Assembly: GCF_030317115.1 (NCBI RefSeq)
Contig: NZ_JASZYF010000014.1
Location: 57,138-121,137, forward strand
Source of the DNA: Variovorax gracilis
GTDB lineage: Bacteria > Pseudomonadota > Gammaproteobacteria > Burkholderiales > Burkholderiaceae_C
DNA length: 64,000 nt
Reading direction: 5' to 3'
The translations under genes and the position numbers were made by a program. Positions 8,195 through 16,680 of the stretch are shown here, in pieces. Each line of letters begins with the position of its first letter. Position 1 is the first letter of the stretch. Under the pieces are notes generated by a model that was not told where the DNA came from, made no database searches, and saw only the letters and a program-made list of their open reading frames with translations.

Positions 8195-10290
8195 ACGACG
8201 ACCCTGCCGACCAACCCACCCCGCCGCTGCGCGAGGACCTCCGGCTGAGCGAAGCCGGCCCGGGACAGCGCGGCGATCCGGCGTGGGTGATCCAGGACAC
8301 GGTGGTCAATCGCTTCTATCGCATCGGCTGGCTTGAATTCGAATGCCTGCTGCGCTGGGGGCAATCGCCGCGGCGCATCAGTGAACAAATAGCCGAGCAG
8401 ACGGCGCTGAAACCCGACGTGCGTCAGGTGCTCGACTTCCGACGCTTCCTGGAGCAGCACCAGTTGCTGCGCCCCGGGCCGGAGGCCGTCGCGCGCCTGC
8501 TGGGCCGAAGCCAGGGCAACGCGTGGATGAGCTGGCGCTGGTGGCTGCACCACTACCTCTTTTTCCGGATTCCGCTGTTGCGGCCGCAGACGCATCTGGC
8601 GCGCATCTCGCGGCACATGGGCTGGCTGTTCAGCCCCGTCACCGCCTGGCTCGTCGTCCTGCTGAGCCTGACGGGCATCGTGATGGTTCTGCACCAGTGG
8701 GACACCTTCGCGACGGCCGTGGTGGAGTCCTTCTCGACCGAGGGATTGCTGAGCTTTGCCCTGGCCTTGATCGTCGCGAAGACGCTGCACGAGCTCGGCC
8801 ATGCGCTGGTCGCGACACGGCTGGGCCTGCGCGTGGCGCACATGGGCATCGCGTTCGTGGTGATGTGGCCGATGCTCTACACCGACACCGGCGAGAGCTG
8901 GAAGCTGCGCAGCGCGCGCCAGCGGCTGGCGATCGCCTCCGCCGGCATCGTCACCGAGCTGGGGATTGCCGGCCTCTCGACACTGGGCTGGGCCCTGAGC
9001 GACCCGGGCCCGCTGCGCAACGCACTGCTCTACCTCGCGACCACGAGCTGGGTGCTCTCGCTGGCACTGAACGCGAGCCCGTTCATGCGCTTCGACGGCT
9101 ACTTCATCCTGTCGGACCTGCTGGACTTTCCGAACCTGCACGAGCGCTCGGGCGCACTGGCCCGGGTGGCGCTGCGGCGATCGGTGCTCGGCCTCGACGA
9201 ACCCTGGCCCGAGCCCTTCAGCCCCGCGCGCCGGCGGATGCTGGTGGCCTTCGCGATCGCGACCTGGCTCTACCGGCTGGTGCTGTTCCTCGGTATCGCG
9301 GTGGCGGTGTACCTGTTCTTCTTCAAGCTGCTGGGGATCGTGCTCTTCGCGGTGGAGATCGCGTGGTTCATCGTGATGCCGGTGTGGCGCGAGCTGAAGC
9401 ATTGGTGGGCGCGTCGCAAGGACGTGGTGCGCGGGCGCCGCGTCGCACTCGCGATGGTGCTGATCGCAGCGGTGCTCGTGCTGGCCGTGCCGTGGCGCAC
9501 GCAGGTGCATGCGCGCGGCGTGGCGCGCGCGGAGCAGCAGTTGCGGGTGTATGCGCCCTACCCGTCCTTGCTGCAGCAGATCCGCACGGCAGGCCGGGTG
9601 AAGGCCGGCGACACGCTGGCCGTGCTCGACGAACCCGACATCGCGGCGCGCAGCCAGGGCAACGAAGCCAGCATCCGCGGCTATCAGGAACGCCTGGCCG
9701 GACTGATGGCGGACCCTTCCGGCCTGGCGCAGGAAGCCGCCACGCGCCAGCGCCTGAGCGCGCAGTTCGAACAGGTGCGCGCCGCGCGCACGGAGATGGC
9801 GCGGCTGAACCTGCAGGCACCGTTCGCGGGCCAGTGGCTCGACGTCAATCCCGACTGGCGCAACGGCCAATGGATCGGCAGCCGCGAACTGATCGGCGTG
9901 CTGGTCGACCCGTCGCGCTGGCAGGTCGATGCCTATGTGAAGCAGGACGAAGTGCAGCGCCTGAGCGTCGGCAGCAGCGTGCGCTTCTATCCCGAAGGCC
10001 AGCCCGTGCCGGCCCAAGGACACGTGATCGCCATCGGCACCACGCGCGTGAACCAGCTCGACCATCCGATGCTGTCCTCACGCTTCGGCGGCCCGTTGAA
10101 CACGGTGCCGCATGGCGAGGCCCTGGTGCCTGCGCCCGCGCTGTTCCACGTGCTGGTGCAGCTCGACGAGGCCGTGCCGGGCCTGAAGGAGACACGCGGC
10201 CATCTGCAGATCGAGGCGGCGCGGCGAAGCCTGCTGGCCGACGGCCTGACGCGGGTGTATGCGGTGCTGCTGCGGGAGAGCGGGTTCTAG
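8179..10290 (+). CDS. M50 (site-2 type) zinc metalloprotease fused to a C-terminal HlyD-like domain
   Basis: The protein has 703 residues from ATG 8179 and overlaps the upstream adaptor by 16 nt. The domains, in order, are as follows. Residues 20-110 form a winged-helix, PqqD-like segment (VNRFYRIGWLEFECLLRW). A polytopic membrane core follows, with HELGH at 204-208 and the second-site motif RFDGY with Asp306, the M50 zinc ligands. A last membrane helix lies near residues 430-450. The periplasmic C-terminus has HlyD features (VYAPYPSLLQQIRT, LNLQAPFAGQWLD). The residues needed for zinc catalysis are all present. M50/HlyD fusions are usually annotated only as putative peptide zinc metalloproteases. 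Here the protein takes the genetic place an ABC exporter would have beside a VCBS cargo. Confidence 0.85.
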   Translation: MDRPVNDDPADQPTPPLREDLRLSEAGPGQRGDPAWVIQDTVVNRFYRIGWLEFECLLRWGQSPRRISEQIAEQTALKPDVRQVLDFRRFLEQHQLLRPGPEAVARLLGRSQGNAWMSWRWWLHHYLFFRIPLLRPQTHLARISRHMGWLFSPVTAWLVVLLSLTGIVMVLHQWDTFATAVVESFSTEGLLSFALALIVAKTLHELGHALVATRLGLRVAHMGIAFVVMWPMLYTDTGESWKLRSARQRLAIASAGIVTELGIAGLSTLGWALSDPGPLRNALLYLATTSWVLSLALNASPFMRFDGYFILSDLLDFPNLHERSGALARVALRRSVLGLDEPWPEPFSPARRRMLVAFAIATWLYRLVLFLGIAVAVYLFFFKLLGIVLFAVEIAWFIVMPVWRELKHWWARRKDVVRGRRVALAMVLIAAVLVLAVPWRTQVHARGVARAEQQLRVYAPYPSLLQQIRTAGRVKAGDTLAVLDEPDIAARSQGNEASIRGYQERLAGLMADPSGLAQEAATRQRLSAQFEQVRAARTEMARLNLQAPFAGQWLDVNPDWRNGQWIGSRELIGVLVDPSRWQVDAYVKQDEVQRLSVGSSVRFYPEGQPVPAQGHVIAIGTTRVNQLDHPMLSSRFGGPLNTVPHGEALVPAPALFHVLVQLDEAVPGLKETRGHLQIEAARRSLLADGLTRVYAVLLRESGF

Positions 10291-10392
10291 GGCCGCGCCG
10301 GCACTGCGCCGTGCGCAGCGCTAAACAGTTTTGGTGATGCGATCCGCGGCGAACGGGGCAATCATCAACGCCAGGATTTCGGGAGGTTCCAG

Positions 10393-10788
10393 ATGGGAGC
10401 ACGGCACTTCCAGGCGATGAAGGCTCTGAGCGCGGCGCTTGCCATCGGCACGGCCGGCTGCGTCACGGTCCACATCGAGGAACAGGGCGGCGAGGTCCGA
10501 ACCGTGCGGCAGGTGGGCGTCCTGCGCGTCGAGCTGTCGAATCCTGCGCAGGCGATCGCCGGTTCGGTCTCTGGCATCGGCGTCGTCGGTGCACCGCTCG
10601 GTTGGAGCGTGGGCTACACCACGCAGCGCTGGGCCTTGATGGGAAGTGAGTGCCGCGCCGTCATCTGGGTGGCGCCGGGCGGCCTCGACGAACGAACGCG
10701 AAGCGACCTCGTCCGCGCCGCAGGCGTCTGTCTCATCGAAGCGGAAGAATCCACCCGGACGTTGGCATCGAAGGGAGAACCGCTATGA
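10393..10788 (+). CDS. Small putative lipoprotein
   Basis: This 131-residue protein has a signal peptide ending in a lipobox-like TAGC and a GGGAGG ribosome site before ATG 10393. No family was recognised. The centre is Gly/Val-rich (VSGIGVVGAPLGWSVGYT), then comes a WALMGSECRAVIWV stretch. Its stop overlaps the start of the next gene as ATGA, so the two are translationally coupled and may act together in the envelope. The 102-nt gap to the M50 gene leaves open whether it belongs to that operon. Confidence 0.65.
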   Translation: MGARHFQAMKALSAALAIGTAGCVTVHIEEQGGEVRTVRQVGVLRVELSNPAQAIAGSVSGIGVVGAPLGWSVGYTTQRWALMGSECRAVIWVAPGGLDERTRSDLVRAAGVCLIEAEESTRTLASKGEPL

Positions 10789-11807
10789 GCGCACTCGTTC
10801 ACACATGCTTCGGCGGCATCGCGCTGTTCCTGGCCGGCTGCGGGGCGACCAACCCGCCGTTGATGTTCGGCGACATGACCACCTTCGGCCTGCGGCTCGG
10901 CAACGACACCTCGACCGGCGGTGCATCGGTGTCGCTCGGCTACAAGGCTCAAAGCATCGCGGTCGTGCCGGTGTCGGTCCTCGACGAGAACGGTGTCGCC
11001 AAGCTCCTGAAGGGGCACGGCCAGGGCGCGGACGGCAGCATGGAGAAGGTGGATGCCATGTCGGTCTTCGCCTCGTTCGAAAGCGACGCGCCGGCATCCA
11101 GCGGTCCGAAGGGGTCGACGGTGCACCTCGGCCAGGTGTTTTCGACGGGCGTGGCGGCGCAGGCATTGACCGAAGGCTACATCTGCCGCGAGAGCGGGGA
11201 CAAGGGTTGCGGCCGCACCGCCACAGGCCAGGCGCTCGACGCCGCGGCATCCGCCAACGCCGCGGCCCGGACGGCGAACAACGCTGCGGCGAGGGCGACG
11301 CAAGCGCTCGCGGGCCAGCCGGTCCAGATGGTGGCGCCGGCGACTCGCAAGGCGGAGAACACGACGCCCGCGACCGACCGGCCCTACCAGTCGCCCTTGC
11401 TCTTTCTCCGCACCGACGTGATCGGATTCGACATCGGAGGCTCGCTGGCGCAGCAGGGACTTCAGTTCGCCCTGGGCTACAGCAACCGCAACCTCGCCCT
11501 CATACCGGTTCATGCGCAAGGGTCCGGCGGGCGCGTCGTGAGGATCACCGGCGGCAACGAAGGCGAGGGCAACGACCCGTCGCTCGACGTGCTCTCCGTG
11601 CTGGGCCAATTCAGGACCAACACGGAAACTGCGCAACTGGGCTTTGGGCTCGACCGGTACTTCGCCACCGGCGTTGCGGCGCGCAACCTCGGCGAAAGCC
11701 TGGGACTGGCGATTTCCAAGGTGCCGACTCCCGACCGGGCGCCGGCATCGACACCGGCTCCGGCGGTGGCGGCCGCGCCGATCTCCGTGGCCAAGACCGC
11801 CAAGTAG
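10785..11807 (+). CDS. Putative envelope lipoprotein, unknown function
   Basis: The protein has 340 residues. The start at 10785 overlaps the previous stop (ATGA). The signal ends in LAGCGA, a lipobox. Two similar halves can be seen: a TFGLRLGND/SLGYKAQSIAVVPVSV unit near the N-terminus and a GFDIGGSLAQQGLQFALGYSNRNLALIPV unit near residue 210. This suggests an internal duplication of a small beta-rich domain. An Ala/Asn-rich helical linker separates them. No known family was recognised. It is followed at 32 nt by a peptidoglycan-acting gene. Confidence 0.65.
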   Translation: MSALVHTCFGGIALFLAGCGATNPPLMFGDMTTFGLRLGNDTSTGGASVSLGYKAQSIAVVPVSVLDENGVAKLLKGHGQGADGSMEKVDAMSVFASFESDAPASSGPKGSTVHLGQVFSTGVAAQALTEGYICRESGDKGCGRTATGQALDAAASANAAARTANNAAARATQALAGQPVQMVAPATRKAENTTPATDRPYQSPLLFLRTDVIGFDIGGSLAQQGLQFALGYSNRNLALIPVHAQGSGGRVVRITGGNEGEGNDPSLDVLSVLGQFRTNTETAQLGFGLDRYFATGVAARNLGESLGLAISKVPTPDRAPASTPAPAVAAAPISVAKTAK

Positions 11808-11838
11808 GCCGCGCGGCAATCCGAAAGCGAGGTAGATC

Positions 11839-12765
11839 ATGACGACAGGTGCGACTGGACTGGCTCAAGACGGCGAGCTCGAAGAGGGCGAAGAACTGCA
11901 GGAGGGCGAGGAGTTGGGCGCGCAAACGAAACCGGGCGCGCTCGCGTCCCGTGAAAGCACCGCCTTTGGCCCTGTCGAAGCGGTCGCGTTCCCGGGCCAG
12001 ATCGTGAAGGTGGGAAGCCCCGATGCCGAGGTTGTCAGGCACATCCAGCGCCGGCTCAACGCCCTGGGCTGTGGACCGATCCCCGAGGACGGAGTTTTCG
12101 ACAAGCAGATGCAATCCGCCGTCAAGCTGTTCCAGGCGCGGTTCCCCGACGTAACTGGCGCGCCTCTCGAAGCCGACGGCCGGGTGGGCTCGCTGACGTG
12201 GGGAGCGCTCTTCGGAGCTGCCACGGTACCGTCGCAGGCGACGGCGCCGTCGCCGCTCGCCGAGGCTGCGATCGCCTTCGCGCTCACGCAGGTGGGCGTG
12301 ATGGAGGACCCGCTGGGCTCGAACCGGGGGCCCGAGGTCGATCGCTATCTGAAGGCCGTCGGCCTGAATCCGGCGGCGGGGAGTTTCGCGTGGTGCGTCG
12401 CCTTCACCCACTTCTGCTACCAGGCCGCCGCGGAGCAGCTCGGCCGGGCGAATCCGCACATCCGCACCGCCGGCGTGCTCGACCATTGGAACAAGGCGGG
12501 CAGCTCGGCGAATGCCGTGCGGGTGACCAAGGCAAAGGCGATCGCCGACCCGGGTCTCGTGCAGCCGGGCTCGCTTTTCATCATCGACCTGGGCCAGGGA
12601 CTGGGCCACTCCGGCATGGTGATCGAGGTGGCGGACGGCAGGCTCGTGACCGTCGAGGGCAACACCAACGACAACGGCTCACGCAATGGCATTGGCGTCT
12701 TCAAGCGCAACGCTCGCAAGATCGCTCAGATCAACAAGGGCTTCATCGACTACAGCAGGGCGTGA
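11839..12765 (+). CDS. Peptidoglycan-binding / CHAP-type amidase
   Basis: This 308-residue protein starts with an acidic low-complexity stretch (residues 10-28, Glu-rich). A PG_binding_1 repeat follows (about 55-125: VRHIQRRLNALGC, FDKQMQSAVKLFQ, GRVGSLTWGALF). The C-terminal CHAP/NlpC-like cysteine peptidase domain has Cys186 (FAWCVAFTHFC) and His257 (GHSGMV) in the expected order. It should cut peptide cross-links or amide bonds of peptidoglycan. No signal peptide is visible, so export would need another route, or it acts as a lysin. GAGGT lies 5-8 nt upstream of the start. A role with the neighbouring envelope genes is inferred. Confidence 0.8.
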   Translation: MTTGATGLAQDGELEEGEELQEGEELGAQTKPGALASRESTAFGPVEAVAFPGQIVKVGSPDAEVVRHIQRRLNALGCGPIPEDGVFDKQMQSAVKLFQARFPDVTGAPLEADGRVGSLTWGALFGAATVPSQATAPSPLAEAAIAFALTQVGVMEDPLGSNRGPEVDRYLKAVGLNPAAGSFAWCVAFTHFCYQAAAEQLGRANPHIRTAGVLDHWNKAGSSANAVRVTKAKAIADPGLVQPGSLFIIDLGQGLGHSGMVIEVADGRLVTVEGNTNDNGSRNGIGVFKRNARKIAQINKGFIDYSRA

Positions 12766-12820
12766 GTCGGGCCGGATGAGGGCGGGTGCCGGTGCAGCCG
12801 CCTCCGGCGGGTCGGGTTCG

Positions 12821-12841
12821 GTCACGCCTGACCGGCGTGAC
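12821..12841. terminator. Hairpin between convergent genes, possible bidirectional terminator
   Basis: The arms GTCACGCC and GGCGTGAC pair perfectly over 8 bp around a 5-nt loop. The hairpin lies between the stop of the amidase gene (12765) and the stop of HU (12850). There is no T-tract, so intrinsic termination is uncertain. Confidence 0.4.
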
Positions 12842-12849
12842 GGCGGTCC

Positions 12850-13131
12850 TCAGGCCGCCGTGTTGACGGCATCCTTCAATGCCTTGCCTGCCGTGAATTT
12901 CGGCGCCTTGCTCGCCTTGATCGTCATCTGCTCGCCGGTCGACGGATTGCGCCCGGTGCGCTCGGCACGGCTCGCCACGGTGAAGTTGCCGAAGCCGATG
13001 AGCTGCACGGCCTCGCCGCGCGCCAGCGTGCGGGTCAGGTTTTCAAGCGCTGATTCGAGTGCGCGGCCAGCATCGGCCTTGCTGAGGTTGGTGTCGGCGG
13101 AGATCGCGGCGATGAGTTCGGTCTTGTTCAA
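12850..13131 (-). CDS. HU-family DNA-binding protein, TTG start
   Basis: The 93-residue product is a typical HU/IHF-fold histone-like protein: NKTELIAAIS at the N-terminus, the GFGNFTV turn, the RTGRNPSTGEQ DNA-embracing arm, and a FTAGKALKDAVN end. It bends and compacts DNA as a homodimer. The start that gives the canonical N-terminus is TTG (13131), preceded by AAGGA at good spacing. No ATG gives the family N-terminus. A rare start may lower its translation relative to housekeeping HU copies. Confidence 0.93.
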   Translation of the reverse strand: MNKTELIAAISADTNLSKADAGRALESALENLTRTLARGEAVQLIGFGNFTVASRAERTGRNPSTGEQMTIKASKAPKFTAGKALKDAVNTAA

Positions 13132-13494
13132 AACGGGGGTTCCTTCTCTTTAAAACAATCGAGCAGGATAGCCGACCGCGACCCCCGACTTTTCGGTCGC
13201 GCACACGACGCGCGGTAAGAAGAGCAAGCAACGGCTTCTGTCCAGGAAAAGGCACTTTCCCGACGCATTTCCAGCCAAGTTGTTTCCCAAAAGCAACACA
13301 AACTCGGCAAATGTATCTGTCGGCTGTAGAAATATGAACGGCAGGTTAACGCCGGTAATGAGAGTCACTATCATTACCGGACTTCGCATCACTCGCGAAG
13401 CAGCTCATCCCAGCCAATCCGCCCCTCTTGCCCGAGGCACGCCGGACCCGCCAGCCGAGCTCTCAGCCTCGTTTTTTCATTCTGGGAACCCCTC
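13132..13494. promoter_or_regulatory. Divergent promoter region with Fur-box-like palindrome
   Basis: This 363-bp gap separates HU (minus) from the siderophore receptor (plus). At 13352-13380 there is a perfect inverted repeat: 10-bp arms CCGGTAATGA and TCATTACCGG around a 9-bp spacer. The core AATGAGAGTCACTATCATT resembles the 19-bp Fur consensus (AATGA...TCATT). It lies about 115 nt upstream of the receptor start, a normal place for iron repression. I saw no other gene in the gap. Confidence 0.72.
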
Positions 13495-15888
13495 ATGGCC
13501 TACATCAAGAGCCGCAAGCACGCCGTCGCGCGCGTGCTGCCCCCGTTCGGCAGTGCTGCCGCCGCCACGCTTCTCGCGTTGTCGCTTCCTGCCGGAGCGC
13601 AGACGTCCAGCCAGACACTCAAGGAAGTGCGCGTCGAGGACAGCACGGCGAACGACTTCAGGGTCGAGCAATCCGCCAATCCCAAGTTCACCGCGCCGCT
13701 GGTCGATATCCCGCAGGTCATCCAGGTGATCCCTGAAGGCCTCATGCGCGAGCAAGGCGCCACCACGCTCACCGAGGCCATGCGCAACGTCCCCGGGGCC
13801 GGCGCCTTCTTCCTCGGCGAGAACGGCAACACGAGCACCGGCGACGCGATCTTCATGCGCGGCTTCGATGCATCGGCCAACATCTTCGTCAATGGCGTTC
13901 GCGACCTCGGCACGATCTCGCGCGACATGTTCAACATCGAGCAGGTCGAGGTGGTCAAGGGTCCGTCGGGCACCGACATCGGCCGCAGCTCGCCGACGGG
14001 CTACATCAACCTGATCACCAAGACGCCGAAGCTGGAGAACAGCTTCTCGGGCTCGCTGACCTACGGCAGCGCGGACTTCGGCCGCGGCACCATCGACTGG
14101 AACCGGGTCATCACCAACGCCGACGGCTCAGGCACTGCGTTCCGCCTGAACGCAGTGGCCGAAGACGGCGGCGTGGCGGGCCGCGACGAGGTGAAGAACA
14201 AGCACTGGGGGATCGCGCCCTCCATCGCCTTCGGCCTCAACACGCCGACGCGCGTCTTCCTCGACTACGTGCACGTCAAGCAGGACAACGTGCCCGACGG
14301 CGGCGTGCCAACGATCGGCCTGCCCGGCTACTCCACGCCCGATGCGCTGCTGATCAACTCGCCGATCCTGCGCCGCACCTTCCTGAACTTCGCGCAGCGT
14401 GTCGGTTCGAGCAACTTCTACGGCACCACGTCCGACTTCAACGACGTGACGTCGGACCTGTTCACCGCGCGGGTCGAGCACGACATCACGCCGGACATGA
14501 CGGTGCGCAACGTCACCCGCTACGGCAAGACCTCGCAGGACTACATGCTGACTTCGTTCATGCTGGGCGGCCTCACGGCCACCCAGGTGGGCAATACCAA
14601 CGTCTATCGCGGCACGGTCCCTGCGGTCACCGCGGGCTTCATCAACACGGTCAACCCGGCGAACCCCCTCACCTGGACCGTGACGCGCAACCTGCCGACC
14701 AACAAGGACATCGAGAACACCATCTTCCTGAACCAGACGAGCCTCTCGTCCAGGTTCAAGACCGGCAGCTTCAGCCACACGGCGAACTTCGGCGTGGAAC
14801 TGATCCGCGAAGAGCAGGACTCCGCCAACTACTTCGGCCCCGGCTTCGCCTCCGTCAATACGACTTTCGCGCCCGCCGGCTCGTGGCCTGTCGCCAACCT
14901 CTACAACCCGAATCCCAACGTGACCGGCTACAACCGGATCGCCAACGGCACGGGCTCGTTCGGCAAGACCGACACGATCAGCGCCTATGCCTTCGACACG
15001 ATGAAGATCAACGAGCAGTGGCAGCTCACCGGCGGCCTGCGCTACGACCACTACAGCACCGACTACTCTGCGACGGCACGCGGCACCGGCCCCGCCTTCG
15101 CGATCACCCCGACCGATCTGTCGACCTCGGACGGCATCTGGACCGGCAAGCTCGGCGTGGTCTACAAGCCTGCCGAGAACGGCAGCATCTACGCGGCATG
15201 GGGCAACTCGGCGCAGCCCCCGGGCGGCGCGAACTTCCAGCTTGCGGCCTCCGGCAGCGGCAACAGCGCGTCGCGCATCGACTTCGAGCCGCAGGAATCG
15301 AAGACCTACGAGATCGGCACCAAGTGGGACGTGCTGAACAAGCGCCTGGCCATCACTGCCGCGCTCTACCGCACTGAAGTGAAGAACGAAGTGGTGCAGG
15401 ACTCGACCACGCTGCTGTACTACCAGACGGGCAAGAAGCGCGTGCAGGGCATCGAACTCGGCGCCGCCGGCACCATCACCGATCAATGGGGTGTCAGCGC
15501 CGGCTTCACGACCATGGACACGTCGATCGAGAGCGGCCCGGCCGTGACGGCCGACGGCAGCAGGGTGCTGGCCTACACCCCGCGCAACGCCTTCACGCTG
15601 TGGACCAGCTATCAGTTGCCCTTCGGCCTGACCCTGGGCGGCGGCATGCGCTACAACGGCAAGCTCCACCGCGGCACCGACGGTGCGATCGGCACGCCGG
15701 CCTACACCGACTCCTACTGGGTGTTCGACGCGATGGCTTCCTACCGCATCAACAAGAACGTCGAGCTCCAGTTGAACGTCTACAACATCTTCGACGAGGA
15801 GTACGTGGCTGCGATCAACAAGAGCGGCTACCGCTACACGCCGGGGATCCCGCGCTCTGCGCGCCTCACGGCCAACTTCGCCTTCTGA
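13495..15888 (+). CDS. TonB-dependent siderophore receptor
   Basis: This 797-residue outer-membrane receptor has a signal peptide (residues 1-33, ending LPAGAQT). A plug domain follows, with VDIPQVIQVIP, MRNVPGA, RGFDASANIFVNGVRD and QVEVVKGP, then a long beta-barrel ending in a terminal Phe (ARLTANFAF). This is the pattern of catecholate/ferrichrome-type receptors (Fiu/FhuE group), which import ferric siderophores with energy from TonB-ExbBD. The exact ligand cannot be told. A Fur-box-like palindrome lies upstream and a Fur-family gene follows 48 nt downstream, both consistent with iron control. Confidence 0.92.
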   Translation: MAYIKSRKHAVARVLPPFGSAAAATLLALSLPAGAQTSSQTLKEVRVEDSTANDFRVEQSANPKFTAPLVDIPQVIQVIPEGLMREQGATTLTEAMRNVPGAGAFFLGENGNTSTGDAIFMRGFDASANIFVNGVRDLGTISRDMFNIEQVEVVKGPSGTDIGRSSPTGYINLITKTPKLENSFSGSLTYGSADFGRGTIDWNRVITNADGSGTAFRLNAVAEDGGVAGRDEVKNKHWGIAPSIAFGLNTPTRVFLDYVHVKQDNVPDGGVPTIGLPGYSTPDALLINSPILRRTFLNFAQRVGSSNFYGTTSDFNDVTSDLFTARVEHDITPDMTVRNVTRYGKTSQDYMLTSFMLGGLTATQVGNTNVYRGTVPAVTAGFINTVNPANPLTWTVTRNLPTNKDIENTIFLNQTSLSSRFKTGSFSHTANFGVELIREEQDSANYFGPGFASVNTTFAPAGSWPVANLYNPNPNVTGYNRIANGTGSFGKTDTISAYAFDTMKINEQWQLTGGLRYDHYSTDYSATARGTGPAFAITPTDLSTSDGIWTGKLGVVYKPAENGSIYAAWGNSAQPPGGANFQLAASGSGNSASRIDFEPQESKTYEIGTKWDVLNKRLAITAALYRTEVKNEVVQDSTTLLYYQTGKKRVQGIELGAAGTITDQWGVSAGFTTMDTSIESGPAVTADGSRVLAYTPRNAFTLWTSYQLPFGLTLGGGMRYNGKLHRGTDGAIGTPAYTDSYWVFDAMASYRINKNVELQLNVYNIFDEEYVAAINKSGYRYTPGIPRSARLTANFAF

Positions 15889-15936
15889 TCGTCGGCGCGC
15901 TCGGATCGCCGTCGTCGACTCCTGCCGGCCGCACGC

Positions 15937-16344
15937 ATGGAGCACATGGACAGACTCAGGGACACCGGCCTGAAGGCCACGCTGCCACGGGTGAAGGTGC
16001 TGGAGCTGTTCGAGCGCAGCGAGCAGCGCCACCTGGCGGCCGAGGACGTGTACCGGCAGATGGTGCAGCTCGGCCTGGACGTCGGCCGGGCGACGGTCTA
16101 CCGCGTGCTGCCGCAATTCGAGCGGGCGGGCCTGCTCAAGAAGACCCGGCTCGGTGCGGAGAAGGCGGTGGTCTACGAGCTCAACGATGGCACGCGGCAC
16201 CATGGGCACCTGGTGTCGCTGGCCGATGGATCGGTGCGCGAATTCTGCGACCCGCAGATCGAGGCGAGGCTCTGCGCCATTGCACGGGAACAGGGCTTCG
16301 AGCTGTCTGATTACGGCGTGACGGTCTTCGCGCGCCCTCGCTGA
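15937..16344 (+). CDS. Fur-family transcriptional regulator
   Basis: The 135-residue protein has the Fur winged helix (LKATLPRVKVLELF, HLAAEDVYRQM, GRATVYRVLPQFERAGLL) and a short dimer domain with HHGHLV. Canonical Fur has HHDHLIC there plus C-terminal CxxC pairs. Only one Cys is seen near residue 104 (REFCDPQIE), so the structural zinc site is missing. ATG 15937 is used here; ATG 15946 is an alternative. Its place behind a siderophore receptor suggests metal-responsive control of that gene. It may be a paralogue rather than the main Fur. Confidence 0.85.
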   Translation: MEHMDRLRDTGLKATLPRVKVLELFERSEQRHLAAEDVYRQMVQLGLDVGRATVYRVLPQFERAGLLKKTRLGAEKAVVYELNDGTRHHGHLVSLADGSVREFCDPQIEARLCAIAREQGFELSDYGVTVFARPR

Positions 16345-16680
16345 GCCGGCGGGCCGGCAGGTCAAAAGGCTGGCTGGTGGCGGTCCGCGCGCGATGAGCG
16401 CCTCCGCCTTTCCGACCAGCCAGAAGGGGTCGACGGGCGAAGCTCGCAGTTCGCACCGTCAGTTCCGAGGCGCGCCCTGGAGCGCGCGCCACATGCAACG
16501 TTAGGCCCGCTTCATGGCCCGCGCCATCGACTGTTCGGAATAGTTGATGTGCATTACTTCACACGTGCGGACTGGAACTGAGGTCGGGGCGTTCCTCAGG
16601 AAGCGTTGTACCTTGCCGTCACAAGTGATAGGTTTCCAGTCTTTGCCTTTCGGCCGGGCGACGCCCGAAGGAGATGTTCC
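16345..16680. other. Gene-free interval with a long imperfect hairpin
   Basis: There is no convincing gene in these 336 bp. Arms CTGGCTGGT (16370-16378) and ACCAGCCAG (16415-16423) pair perfectly, with an inner GGCGG/CCGCC pair, just after the Fur-family stop. This may terminate or stabilise that transcript, but there is no T-tract. The right half should hold the promoter of the peroxiredoxin-like gene; no clear -35/-10 pair was found. Confidence 0.4.

Noticed and set aside
8143..10065. A 640-codon open frame opposite the M50 gene
   Set aside because: Shadow frame; extremely His/Gln/Arg-rich, no family.
14128..16365. A 745-codon open frame opposite the TonB receptor and Fur genes
   Set aside because: Shadow frame; the plus-strand genes are clear.
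16496..16506. CAACGTTAGGC, similar to the right end of an integron attC site
   Set aside because: No matching GCCTAAC-type left end or cassette structure nearby, and no integrase in the window.
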